NCBI GenBank assembly: GCA_021791295.1
Contig: JAJYWW010000130.1
Location: 1 to 13,608, forward strand
Length of the DNA: 13,608 nucleotides
Direction: 5' to 3'
Source of the DNA: a bacterium
GTDB lineage: Bacteria; SZUA-79; Acidulodesulfobacterales; Acidulodesulfobacteraceae
Position numbers and translations under genes: made by a program. Shown in pieces: positions 1 to 6,870 of the stretch (its first letter is position 1; each line of letters begins with the position of its first letter). Under the pieces are notes generated by a model. It did no database searches. It saw only the letters and a list, made by a program, of their open reading frames with translations, and was not told the origin of the DNA.

Positions 1-38
1 TTTACCGTCCTTAATAGTATTTTTACATTATTTGTCTT

Positions 39-380
39 TCAATCGTTAATTTCAATGCAGGAAATTTTAAATCCTCCGCTTCTCTTTTTTTTGGGAATAA
101 TTATTTCAAGCAGGCCTTCCTCGAATGACGCCTTTACGCCTTCATAGCTTGCGGAAGAAGGCAAACTAAATCTTCTTCTGAATAAGCCGAAAGGCCTCTC
201 CATTCTTTGAAAATTACATTCTTCACTCGTCCCAAAACGGCGTTTAATACCTCTGACTTCAAGCATTCCTCCGTCTATTTCTATATTTATGTCTTCTTTT
301 CCGACTCCTGCCAGTTCTACGTATACCGCAATATAATCGGCAGTTTCAAACATATCCGATACCGGTGCAAAATAGTACAT
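39..380 (-). CDS. Small heat shock protein, Hsp20/alpha-crystallin family, unusually short
   Basis: A 113-residue ATP-independent holdase-type chaperone of the cytoplasm, which would bind unfolding proteins. Nearly the whole protein is the alpha-crystallin domain (about residues 8-97). It opens with PVSDMFETADYIAVYVELAG and ends with the family signature ASFEEGLLEIIIPK (residues 84-97, the A-x-x-x-x-G-x-L pattern). A C-terminal I-x-I motif (IEI, residues 109-111) normally docks on a neighbouring dimer. Family members are usually about 140-160 residues with a 30-50 residue N-terminal arm; here only about 7 residues precede the domain. The upstream frame stays open to a TAA at 444-446 but holds no ATG, GTG or TTG, so the short start is the only standard one. 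It is transcribed divergently from the membrane protein at 497-967. The Shine-Dalgarno is weak (GGA about 8 bases upstream). Family assignment is secure; the client range is unknown. Confidence 0.93.
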   Translation of the reverse strand: MYYFAPVSDMFETADYIAVYVELAGVGKEDINIEIDGGMLEVRGIKRRFGTSEECNFQRMERPFGLFRRRFSLPSSASYEGVKASFEEGLLEIIIPKKKRSGGFKISCIEIND

Positions 381-407
381 TTTTTTATTCCGATAAATTT
401 TATACTT

Positions 408-438
408 TATAATTATATTATTTACAGTTATAATTATA
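408..438. repeat. Pair of identical 10-bp palindromes in the divergent intergenic region
   Basis: TATAATTATA occurs at 408-417 and again at 429-438. Each copy is a perfect palindrome, and the two start points are 21 bp apart, about two helical turns. Because the palindrome contains TATAAT on both strands, each copy could be a -10 element in either direction or a half of a tandem operator shared by the Hsp20 gene and the gene at 497. Sequence identity and spacing are seen directly; the regulatory role is inferred. Confidence 0.4.
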
Positions 439-461
439 CCAGATTAATGCTAAAAAAACAA
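433..461 (-). promoter_or_regulatory. Candidate sigma-70-type promoter for the Hsp20 gene
   Basis: On the minus strand TTGTTT (456-461) and a perfect TATAAT (433-438) are 17 bp apart. This predicts a start near 426 and a leader of about 45 bases before the ATG at 380. The -10 box lies inside one of two identical palindromes (429-438). The surroundings are very A+T-rich, so a -10 match is easy to find by chance; the 17-bp spacing and the TTG of the -35 are the main support. No HrcA-type CIRCE element or sigma-32 heat-shock promoter was recognised. Confidence 0.4.
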
Positions 462-496
462 AAATACGGTATGTTTAAAACCATTGATAAATCTGT

Positions 497-967
497 ATGG
501 AACCTTTATATTTAAAATATATTATAATGACGGCCATCAATATGACTCCGCTAATAGGCGGAAAATACGTATCGACGGCATACGCCGTTTATTATAAATT
601 AAACCCTTACGCAAGCATCTTTTTAATAACCCTTTCTGAAACTATTTTATGTTCGGCGCTGTTTTACGCCGGTTTAAAACTGAAATCCATTAAATTTATA
701 CACGGTATGATTTCTTCTAAAAAAGGCAGAAAAGCGCATAATTACATTGAAAAATACGGACCTATAATAGGGCTGTTTATAGGGCAGATGTTCATCGGAG
801 CTCCGCCTATATCGCTTGCTCTCGGCGTTTTATACGAAAAAAATAAAAATATTTACTATTATTTCTTTATACCTATGTTCGTCAGCATCTTCCTTTATGC
901 AATTTTCAACTTTTATCTGAACTCTATGGCTATAACTTCTTTGAAAAATATATTCGGATTATTCTGA
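497..967 (+). CDS. Small multi-pass inner membrane protein, possibly COG2426/DedA-like
   Basis: A 156-residue hydrophobic protein I cannot name firmly. Four membrane-spanning stretches are visible: about residues 5-24, 37-62, 86-110 and 117-140. The basic loop between the second and third (SSKKGRKAH) probably faces the cytoplasm. The layout, with KYGPIIGLFIG followed by a proline-bearing helix (GAPPISLALGV), resembles the small-multidrug-export/DedA-like group COG2426, but the match is by eye and weak, and no transport substrate can be given. The ATG at 497 gives the longest frame. A second ATG at 527 (residue 11) would start just before the first membrane stretch, and neither has a clear Shine-Dalgarno. 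It diverges from the Hsp20 gene and converges with the gene at 971-1705, with only 3 bp between stop codons. Confidence 0.6.
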   Translation: MEPLYLKYIIMTAINMTPLIGGKYVSTAYAVYYKLNPYASIFLITLSETILCSALFYAGLKLKSIKFIHGMISSKKGRKAHNYIEKYGPIIGLFIGQMFIGAPPISLALGVLYEKNKNIYYYFFIPMFVSIFLYAIFNFYLNSMAITSLKNIFGLF

Positions 968-970
968 CGT

Positions 971-1705
971 TTAAGGCGTTTTTTTCTCCGCTTTATGAGC
1001 GATTACGTTTATCGTTACGGTATTATCGTCTGATGTAGTTATTTTTGCGTTAAGATAAGAATTTATTATGAAATTTACCCTCTTTAACAGCCTGACGATA
1101 CTTCCGTAGTAAAGAACTTTTATTTCGTCGTAATTTTCCGAAAACGAAGATATATATAGATTTTTAAGGTGATGCGAATATTTAATCATTAGTTTCTGGA
1201 ACAGGTTTGAATCGCCGTTATTAAAGTTGCCGGTAAATTTTACGTAATAAACGCCGTAAACGGCTTTTTCGCCTGAATGCTCCGTTTTAAGTATGCGAAA
1301 TCCGAGCGTTTTAAGGGCATTTATTAAACTTCCGGCTCTTATATGAGTCTTTATGCTTATATAATAAAGATTAAGATATTCTCCCGACTTTAAAACCTTA
1401 AACGAGTATATATATTTTTGTCCGTTAGGGTAGATATTTTTTTTAAGAATAATACCGGTTTGTTTTTTTAAAAAAATTTTCCTGCCTATAAGACGTTTTA
1501 CGGCAGTTTTCACCGACAGTATTATCGCGCGTTTTATTGCCGTTTGCTGAAGGCCTGCGGAAGGTCCGGATGCCGCTTCGCTTTTAGGAATTACGACGTA
1601 GGTTTTGACTTTAACGCTCATGCCGAAAACGTCGGCAGAAAAAATGAGGAATGAAACACATAAAACCATTAAAAAAAATATAACGCTCACAAACTTATTT
1701 ACCAT
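971..1705 (-). CDS. Exported protein of unknown function, last gene of the long minus-strand run
   Basis: A 244-residue protein with a good N-terminal signal: MVNK, a hydrophobic core at about residues 5-22, then polar sequence after SADVFG. It is therefore probably secreted to the periplasm; no lipoprotein cysteine box is seen. Part of the mature region (about 50-130) alternates a helix rich in Ala/Ile/Lys (AIKRAIILSVKTAVKRLIG) with strands around YIYSFKVLKSGEYLNLYYIS. It then has IRAGSLINALKTLGF. This faintly recalls the N-terminal domain of FlgT-like and related envelope proteins, but I would not assign it. The C-terminal half repeats a similar helix/strand theme. The ATG overlaps the end of hflX by 11 bases, suggesting coupled translation. 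It is basic and rich in Lys, Tyr and Ile. The gene is real because of its length, signal peptide and operon position; its function is unknown. Confidence 0.75.
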   Translation of the reverse strand: MVNKFVSVIFFLMVLCVSFLIFSADVFGMSVKVKTYVVIPKSEAASGPSAGLQQTAIKRAIILSVKTAVKRLIGRKIFLKKQTGIILKKNIYPNGQKYIYSFKVLKSGEYLNLYYISIKTHIRAGSLINALKTLGFRILKTEHSGEKAVYGVYYVKFTGNFNNGDSNLFQKLMIKYSHHLKNLYISSFSENYDEIKVLYYGSIVRLLKRVNFIINSYLNAKITTSDDNTVTINVIAHKAEKKTP

Positions 1706-2804
1706 TATATTGCTCCATATTTAATAAATCGAATATTTTTTCTTTTAATAAATCTATATTTTTTCCGGTTTTAGCGGAAACGGCTATAACGGGACCGCCG
1801 GTAATAGTTTCGAACTTATTTTTCAAAAAATCCGCCCGCTCTTCGCCTATAAGGTCTGTTTTATTTATAACCGTAAGAATCGTCTTATCTTTAACTCCTA
1901 TTTCGTCTAATATTTTAATAACCTCTCCCGACTTATCCATTATAAAACTTTGTAAGGGGTCTATTACATGCATCAATAAATCCGCCTGGACCGTTTCCTC
2001 AAGCGTAGCTTTAAAAGAATCGACTAAAAAAAGCGGAAGATTTTGAATAAAACCCACGGTATCGGATATTAAAACTTTTTTCTTTTTTGCATCGTCGTAA
2101 ATTGAAGCCGTTTTCGTTCCAAGCGTCGCAAAAAGCTTATTTTCGCCTTTTTCTCCTTTGCCCGTCAAACTTTTCATAAGCGTCGTTTTGCCTGAATTGG
2201 TATAACCTACGATAGCCGCGGTCAAAAAACCCTGTCTGTTTCTCTTAGACCTGTGAAGCGTTCTTGTTTTTTCGGAAAGTTTCAGCTTTTCCTTTATATG
2301 CGTAATTTTAAGCCTTATTTTTCTTCTGTCCGTTTCCAATTTAGTTTCGCCGGGCCCCCTCGTTCCTATGCCGGCGCCGGTCCTGGAAAGCATTATTCCT
2401 GCGCCTTTAAGCCTTGGCAGTATATAATTCATCATAGCAAGTTCGACCTGATACCTGCTTTCCGCCGTCCTTGCGTTAACGGCAAATATGTCGAGAATAA
2501 GCCTCGTCCTGTCTATTACGTTTAAATCGAAATATTCCGAAAGATTGCGCTCCTGCGCAGGACTTAAAGAGGCATCTATTATAACTAAATCGGCATTTTC
2601 CGAAACCGTTTTATCTTTTATATCTTCGAGCATGCCCTTAGAAAGATAATAAGCCGGATCTATTTTTTTTATGTTTTTTAAAACGCTGAAAACATTTTTT
2701 GCGCCGGCTGTTTCGGAAAGCATTTTAAGTTCTTCTAACGAATCCCTGCTTTTTTCGATATCCGAATCTGTATTTATTCCGACAAGCAAAGCTTTCTGAG
2801 TCAT
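1695..2804 (-). CDS. hflX: GTPase HflX, ribosome-splitting/ribosome-associated G protein
   Basis: A 369-residue cytoplasmic GTPase that binds the 50S subunit and in characterised bacteria helps split stalled or stress-damaged 70S ribosomes. The N-terminal HflX domain (about 1-190) carries the family signature GTRGPGETKLETDRR (147-161). The G domain follows, with the P-loop GYTNSGKTT (200-208), a switch I region LFATLGTKTA (224-233, usually LFATLDPTTR), DTVG (248-251), NKTD (314-317) and SAKTG (343-347). All nucleotide-binding motifs are intact. It is at the short end for the family. Its ATG overlaps the miaA stop by 4 bases (ATGA), with GAAAGG about 8 bases upstream as a Shine-Dalgarno. In enterobacteria hfq lies between miaA and hflX; here it is absent. 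Translation is probably coupled to miaA. Confidence 0.96.
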   Translation of the reverse strand: MTQKALLVGINTDSDIEKSRDSLEELKMLSETAGAKNVFSVLKNIKKIDPAYYLSKGMLEDIKDKTVSENADLVIIDASLSPAQERNLSEYFDLNVIDRTRLILDIFAVNARTAESRYQVELAMMNYILPRLKGAGIMLSRTGAGIGTRGPGETKLETDRRKIRLKITHIKEKLKLSEKTRTLHRSKRNRQGFLTAAIVGYTNSGKTTLMKSLTGKGEKGENKLFATLGTKTASIYDDAKKKKVLISDTVGFIQNLPLFLVDSFKATLEETVQADLLMHVIDPLQSFIMDKSGEVIKILDEIGVKDKTILTVINKTDLIGEERADFLKNKFETITGGPVIAVSAKTGKNIDLLKEKIFDLLNMEQYNGK

Positions 2805-3733
2805 TCTAAAAACCTTTCGATATATTTTGACGAAAATTCTATCTTTGCATTTAAATCGGTAATATAAACAGGCAAAACGTTTTCAAATTTTTTAAAAAAA
2901 GTAAACTGCCTTTTTGCATATTTTAAAGTAGAAGAAACTATTTTATCGTATAAATCTTTTTCGGCAGTCAGTTCTTTGTCTAAATACATCAGCGACTCCC
3001 TGTAGCCTATTCCTTTAAAAGGTTTTAAATCGGTTTTATATCCCATATTCAATATTTTTTTCGTTTCTTCGAGCAGACCTTTTTTAATAATAGCCGAAGT
3101 TCTTTCCATTATACACGATTTTAAATAATCTTTCGGAGGATATAAGTTAAAACATAAAAAATCGTACCTCTGCCGCCCGAAAGGTTGCTTATCCATATAA
3201 AAGGATAAAGGTTTGCCGGTAGCGCAATAAACCTCATAAGCCCTGGTAATTCTCTGCGTATCGGAAAACGATATTTTAGAAGCATATACGGGATCTATCA
3301 GTTTCACCTTTTCATATAAAAATAGAAGTCCTTTTTCTTTTATTAATTCCGAAGCTTTTTCGCGAAAAACCGTTTTGTCTATTTCAGGAATAGGCGAAAG
3401 TCCGTATATTAAAGCTTTAATATAAAGACCCGTTCCGCCGATAAAAACGGGAATTCTTCCGCGTGAAGCCATATCTTCTATCAATTTTTCGGCATCGTCC
3501 GAAAACATCCGTGCGTTATATTCTTCATCGGGATATTTTATATCTATAAGATGATGCTTTACCCTGCTTCTTGCCTCATCGTCCGGCTTTGCCGTTCCTA
3601 TATCGAAATATTTATAGAAGCACATCGAATCGAAATTTATTATCTCGCCGCCGAAACGTTCAGCCAGTTCTATAGAAAATTCCGTCTTTCCCGAACATGT
3701 CGGACCTCCTATTACTATTATTTTTTTAAGCAT
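2801..3733 (-). CDS. miaA: tRNA dimethylallyltransferase MiaA
   Basis: A 310-residue enzyme that transfers the dimethylallyl group of DMAPP to N6 of A37 in tRNAs reading UNN codons. This is the first step toward ms2i6A. Seen are the P-loop GPTCSGKT (10-17), the substrate motif NFDSMCFYKYFDIGTAKP (33-50) with D35 as the likely general base, GGTGLY (99-104), SDTQRITRAYEVY (157-169), KGIGYRE (240-246) and YAKRQFTFFKK (272-282). The last is normally YAKRQxTWF(R/K), so a Phe stands in for the Trp. The length is normal. Only 28 bp separate it from pgi, and its stop overlaps the hflX start. The Shine-Dalgarno is weak. Its substrate DMAPP is a product of IspH, encoded in the same run, so isoprenoid supply and tRNA modification are encoded close together. 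Confidence 0.96.
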   Translation of the reverse strand: MLKKIIVIGGPTCSGKTEFSIELAERFGGEIINFDSMCFYKYFDIGTAKPDDEARSRVKHHLIDIKYPDEEYNARMFSDDAEKLIEDMASRGRIPVFIGGTGLYIKALIYGLSPIPEIDKTVFREKASELIKEKGLLFLYEKVKLIDPVYASKISFSDTQRITRAYEVYCATGKPLSFYMDKQPFGRQRYDFLCFNLYPPKDYLKSCIMERTSAIIKKGLLEETKKILNMGYKTDLKPFKGIGYRESLMYLDKELTAEKDLYDKIVSSTLKYAKRQFTFFKKFENVLPVYITDLNAKIEFSSKYIERFLE

Positions 3734-3761
3734 AAATCCGGCGAAAAAGTATATTAATTAT

Positions 3762-5117
3762 TTAATAAAGCATATCCGGAACTGCGTTTAGTCTTTTTAA
3801 TTCTTCGGATTCTTTCAATAAGGAATCGTCTTTTCTTCCCATAAGAAGATAGGCAAATTTCTTTCCTTTTTCGACGCCCGGCTGATCGAAAGGATTTATT
3901 TTTAATAACATTCCAAGAACCGCTACGGCTTCCATGCACATAAAAGAAAGTTCGCCGATATTAAATTCGTCTATTTTATCTAACGTAACCCTGAAAGAAG
4001 GTCTTTTATTTATAGCCAGAGCCAGCTCGACGCCTTTTAATTCGTTCATTAAAACTCCGGAAAGTTTTTTGCCGTTTAAATAATCGAATTCATTAAATCC
4101 CGACGAATTGACGTTATAATCAGCGCCGAAATTTTTAAGGCAGAAAAATCCTATCAATTTATCCTGAGGACCCTGCATATAAAGTTGAAGCTGCGAATGC
4201 TGGTCCGTAGCCCCGACCGCAGGTACCGGAGTAGGAGAAGTTAAATCCTTTCCAAGACTTTCCGCAAAAAGCTGTCTGAACCACCTTGAAAACTCTCTCA
4301 AATAGTCGCCGTAAACAAAAGGAACAAATATGTTTCTTTTCTTTTTTGCATAAAAAAGATATATAACCGCCGCCATGGTATATACCGGATTATTTTCAAA
4401 AACTCCTTTATTGAGAATATTGTCTCTGTATGTTAAAGAACCGTGCAGAAATTTTTCTATATCTAACCCCATGACGCATGCGGGAAAAAGAGTGCCTGCG
4501 GTTACTATAGAATATCTTCCTCCGACGTTTTTAGCGATATCTAAAACCGCAATCCCGTTTTCGTCGGCGTATTTTCTTAAAAAACCGCTCTTTTTATCGG
4601 TAATAAAAATTAAATTTTCTTTATAATTTTCTACGGTTTTTTCCAATATTTCTTTTACGATAAAAAACTGGGAAACTACCTCTATCGTATCCGCGGATTT
4701 AGAAACAAAACAGAATAAAGTTTTTTTAAAATCTATAGCGTCTAAGTTGTTTTTTAAATAAGAAGGGTCTATATTTTCCGAAAAAATAACATCGGCGGCG
4801 CCGTCTTTTCGGTTTTTAAACATACCGGTCATTGCTTCTTTCAAAAATATGGCTCCGAGTGATGAACCGCCCATACCGAATACGTATAAAGTTTTAAAAT
4901 TTTTAGAAAAAAAACTTTCGGCTGCGGTTTTAATTTCATTTACCATGCCCATATTAGATATTTCGTCGTAAAATCCTATTTCGCCGTTGCGCCTAAGTTC
5001 GTTAAGGCTTCTTCTCGCTTCGACGATTTCATTCTCAAGCGACCTGACGGCGGATTCTTCTATGCCGTTTTCCTCTATCACCGAATTTAAAACATTTTTA
5101 AAATTAAACTCGATCAT
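3762..5117 (-). CDS. pgi: Glucose-6-phosphate isomerase
   Basis: A 451-residue cytoplasmic enzyme interconverting glucose 6-phosphate and fructose 6-phosphate. The length fits the short bacterial (Bacillus-like) subfamily. Seen are GMGGSSLG (81-88), the phosphate-loop region VSKSADTIE (138-146), and GDYLREFSRWFRQLFAESLG (270-289) with catalytic Glu at about 286. They are followed by GATDQHSQLQLYMQGP (302-317) with His 307, and NPFDQPGVEKGKK (408-420), where Lys 419 lines up with the catalytic lysine. The phosphate loop is usually SKTxTTxE or SKSGxTxE, so Ala-Asp in place of the middle residues is a small departure. The key terminal Thr (144) is kept. A clear GGAGG at 5125-5129 lies 7 bases before the ATG. 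It sits 25 bp after the tRNA nucleotidyltransferase gene. Confidence 0.96.
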   Translation of the reverse strand: MIEFNFKNVLNSVIEENGIEESAVRSLENEIVEARRSLNELRRNGEIGFYDEISNMGMVNEIKTAAESFFSKNFKTLYVFGMGGSSLGAIFLKEAMTGMFKNRKDGAADVIFSENIDPSYLKNNLDAIDFKKTLFCFVSKSADTIEVVSQFFIVKEILEKTVENYKENLIFITDKKSGFLRKYADENGIAVLDIAKNVGGRYSIVTAGTLFPACVMGLDIEKFLHGSLTYRDNILNKGVFENNPVYTMAAVIYLFYAKKKRNIFVPFVYGDYLREFSRWFRQLFAESLGKDLTSPTPVPAVGATDQHSQLQLYMQGPQDKLIGFFCLKNFGADYNVNSSGFNEFDYLNGKKLSGVLMNELKGVELALAINKRPSFRVTLDKIDEFNIGELSFMCMEAVAVLGMLLKINPFDQPGVEKGKKFAYLLMGRKDDSLLKESEELKRLNAVPDMLY

Positions 5118-5124
5118 TTTTGAT

Positions 5125-5129
5125 CCTCC
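5125..5129 (-). promoter_or_regulatory. Strong Shine-Dalgarno for pgi
   Basis: GGAGG on the minus strand, 7 bases before the ATG at 5117, in the 25-bp gap after the tRNA nucleotidyltransferase stop. It is optimally spaced and fixes the pgi start. Confidence 0.75.
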
Positions 5130-5142
5130 ATTTTTGCATTTA

Positions 5143-6609
5143 TTAATTTTTTTTTATGTTTTTTAAATACTGCGATTCGACGTACTTAATTTCGTCGGCT
5201 TTATTCTTAAGTTTGCCGGCGGCTTTTAAAGATTTTATTTCGTCAAGAATTATTCCGCAAACCGGCCCTTCGCAAATACCCATAGCTTTAATGTCTCCTC
5301 CGTTTAAAAACGGCTTTTCCGAAACGGATTTTTCTAAATATCTTACTACAATTTTTCTGAAAATTAAATCGGCTTTTTTTTCGTCTTCGTGTTGAAATAT
5401 ATAAAACAGAATGCTTTTACCTTCTATCTTATTTAATTTTTTATACAGTCCGACGATGTTATCTCCTTTATAATTATTTTTTAAATTATCGATTTCATCC
5501 CTGTCTATGAATAATAACTTTTTCAAATATTTCCCGACGGCATTTCCCAATTTTAATCTTTCCGAAACTTCTGCCAATTCTTTTTCGTTCAAACCGTAAA
5601 AAATTCCCGCCAGATAAAATAATTTTTTGCCTTCCCGCGTATTCTTAAAGATTTCGTTTAAAATTCTAAAATTTTTTGCTTCGCTGAAATAACGGCTTAT
5701 TCTTTTAATAATAATTCTATTTTTTTTTAAAAACCTTAAATTTGGATTGATAGAACTTAAAACCGACAGCGCATTTAATCTTTCAAAATATATTTCCGGA
5801 TTTTTTTCTTTAAACAAAATATATAATTCGGCTGTTATTCTTTTGCCGGAAACATTGTCTAAGGCTTTTTGCGCTAAAGCATTTTTTAAAAGTTTTAACG
5901 TTATGCGGTCTATTTGAAAATCGAGTCTTTTTTCAAATCTGACTGCTCTGAAAATTCTCGTAGGGTCGTCTATAAAACTAAATTCATGGATGATTTTAAT
6001 TTTTTTATTTAAAATATCCTCTATTCCCGAAGAATAACTTTTTATTTCAAGAAAACTTGTCTTATTAATCGAAAAAGCAACGGTATTAACGGTAAAATCT
6101 CTTCTGAGGATATCTTTTTCAAGGGTTGCAGACGAAGTATCGACTTTAGGAAGCATTCCGGATTTTATATAAATTTCCGTTCTTAAAGAAGCAAAATCTA
6201 TTTTTAAAGGTTTCCCCATTACGTAAAATTCCGCAAGCGCCGTTCCAAACCTTTCGTGTATATTTAAAGAATTAAGCAGGGATTTTAAATTTTTATCGTT
6301 ATTAAAGGACGATACGAGCTTTTTTGAACCGCCTTCTACGGCAACGTCTAAATCTAAAAAGCCGGAATAATCGTTAAAAACTTTGGAAGATTTATAATAC
6401 TCGGCGGTTTCGGCATTCGACTTTAATATGTATATTAAAACGTCTCTTGGAAAACCGCCGATAAGAAATGATTTAAATCCTAATTTTTCGGATACCGATC
6501 CTATGCTTTCAATTAAATTAAGCGCCGAAACTCCGTATGCGTAATCATAAAAAATTTTCTTTATAGACTTTTCTAAGCTATATTTTCCAAAAAAATCCGG
6601 TACCGTCAT
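5143..6609 (-). CDS. Class II tRNA nucleotidyltransferase/poly(A) polymerase family protein
   Basis: A 488-residue enzyme that adds CCA, A or poly(A) to RNA 3' ends. The catalytic head shows LIGGFPRD (49-56) and metal-binding LDLDVAVEGG (85-94; D86 and D88). HERFGTA follows at 118-124. RRDFTVNTVAF (169-179) and SFIDDPTRIFRAVRFEKRL (211-229) complete the neck and base-recognition motifs. The C-terminal part contains NGGDIKAMGICEGPVCGIIL (436-455), the usual RNA-binding tail pattern. The head resembles the C-terminal part of the long CBS-DHH-nucleotidyltransferase proteins known from delta-proteobacteria, yet no CBS or DHH domain precedes it. Sequence alone does not tell CCA-adding from A-adding or poly(A) activity. 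The ATG overlaps the LapA-gene stop by 4 bases (ATGA) with no good Shine-Dalgarno, so translation is probably coupled. Confidence 0.9.
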   Translation of the reverse strand: MTVPDFFGKYSLEKSIKKIFYDYAYGVSALNLIESIGSVSEKLGFKSFLIGGFPRDVLIYILKSNAETAEYYKSSKVFNDYSGFLDLDVAVEGGSKKLVSSFNNDKNLKSLLNSLNIHERFGTALAEFYVMGKPLKIDFASLRTEIYIKSGMLPKVDTSSATLEKDILRRDFTVNTVAFSINKTSFLEIKSYSSGIEDILNKKIKIIHEFSFIDDPTRIFRAVRFEKRLDFQIDRITLKLLKNALAQKALDNVSGKRITAELYILFKEKNPEIYFERLNALSVLSSINPNLRFLKKNRIIIKRISRYFSEAKNFRILNEIFKNTREGKKLFYLAGIFYGLNEKELAEVSERLKLGNAVGKYLKKLLFIDRDEIDNLKNNYKGDNIVGLYKKLNKIEGKSILFYIFQHEDEKKADLIFRKIVVRYLEKSVSEKPFLNGGDIKAMGICEGPVCGIILDEIKSLKAAGKLKNKADEIKYVESQYLKNIKKN

Positions 6610-6851
6610 ATCTGTTCATTTTTATTCATTTTTTTAAAATCTTTTTTTATTTTATATACCGAATAAAAATGATATATTAGGGCAATTAAAATTCCTATTA
6701 ATATTGCGATATAAACTATAACGGAAATAGGAAGTTTGATGGACTGAAATCCGAAAAGTTTTACGCTGACGCGTATATGGTTCTGTATGGTAAAATCAAG
6801 AACTAATATTACAAAAACTAACAATAGAACAATATTTATAATTTTTGCCAT
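6606..6851 (-). CDS. LapA-domain (DUF1049) small inner membrane protein
   Basis: An 81-residue protein with two membrane helices (about residues 4-21 and 43-64). Between them lies the short conserved stretch FTIQNHIRVSVKLFGFQSIK typical of LapA-domain proteins. A basic, polar tail (KIKKDFKKMNKNEQ) follows and probably lies in the cytoplasm. In E. coli, LapA works with LapB in controlling LpxC turnover and lipopolysaccharide assembly; many bacteria carry LapA-domain proteins whose role is untested. This one lacks an adjacent lapB gene in the window, so I do not assign the LapA function. A GGAGGT at 6863-6868 lies 11 bases before the ATG. The stop overlaps the following nucleotidyltransferase start. 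Confidence 0.85.
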   Translation of the reverse strand: MAKIINIVLLLVFVILVLDFTIQNHIRVSVKLFGFQSIKLPISVIVYIAILIGILIALIYHFYSVYKIKKDFKKMNKNEQI

Positions 6852-6862
6852 TTGAAATCGAT

Positions 6863-6868
6863 ACCTCC
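6863..6868 (-). promoter_or_regulatory. Shine-Dalgarno for the LapA-domain gene
   Basis: GGAGGT on the minus strand, 11 bases before the ATG at 6851 and in the 19-bp gap after the HIT gene. It is a strong match with slightly long spacing. Confidence 0.65.
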
Positions 6869-6870
6869 GT

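Noticed and set aside
1..38. Terminator or another gene left of the Hsp20 gene
   Set aside because: Only 38 bp are available; no hairpin and no recognisable coding sequence is visible.
207..515. Plus-strand reading frame of 102 codons overlapping the Hsp20 gene and the intergenic region
   Set aside because: It is antisense to a clear Hsp20 gene, crosses the promoter region, and its translation is Phe/Tyr/Ile-rich with no domain-like pattern.
3754..3939. Minus-strand 61-codon frame inside the end of pgi
   Set aside because: It lies in another frame of the well-supported pgi gene and encodes Arg/Lys/Ser-rich noise.
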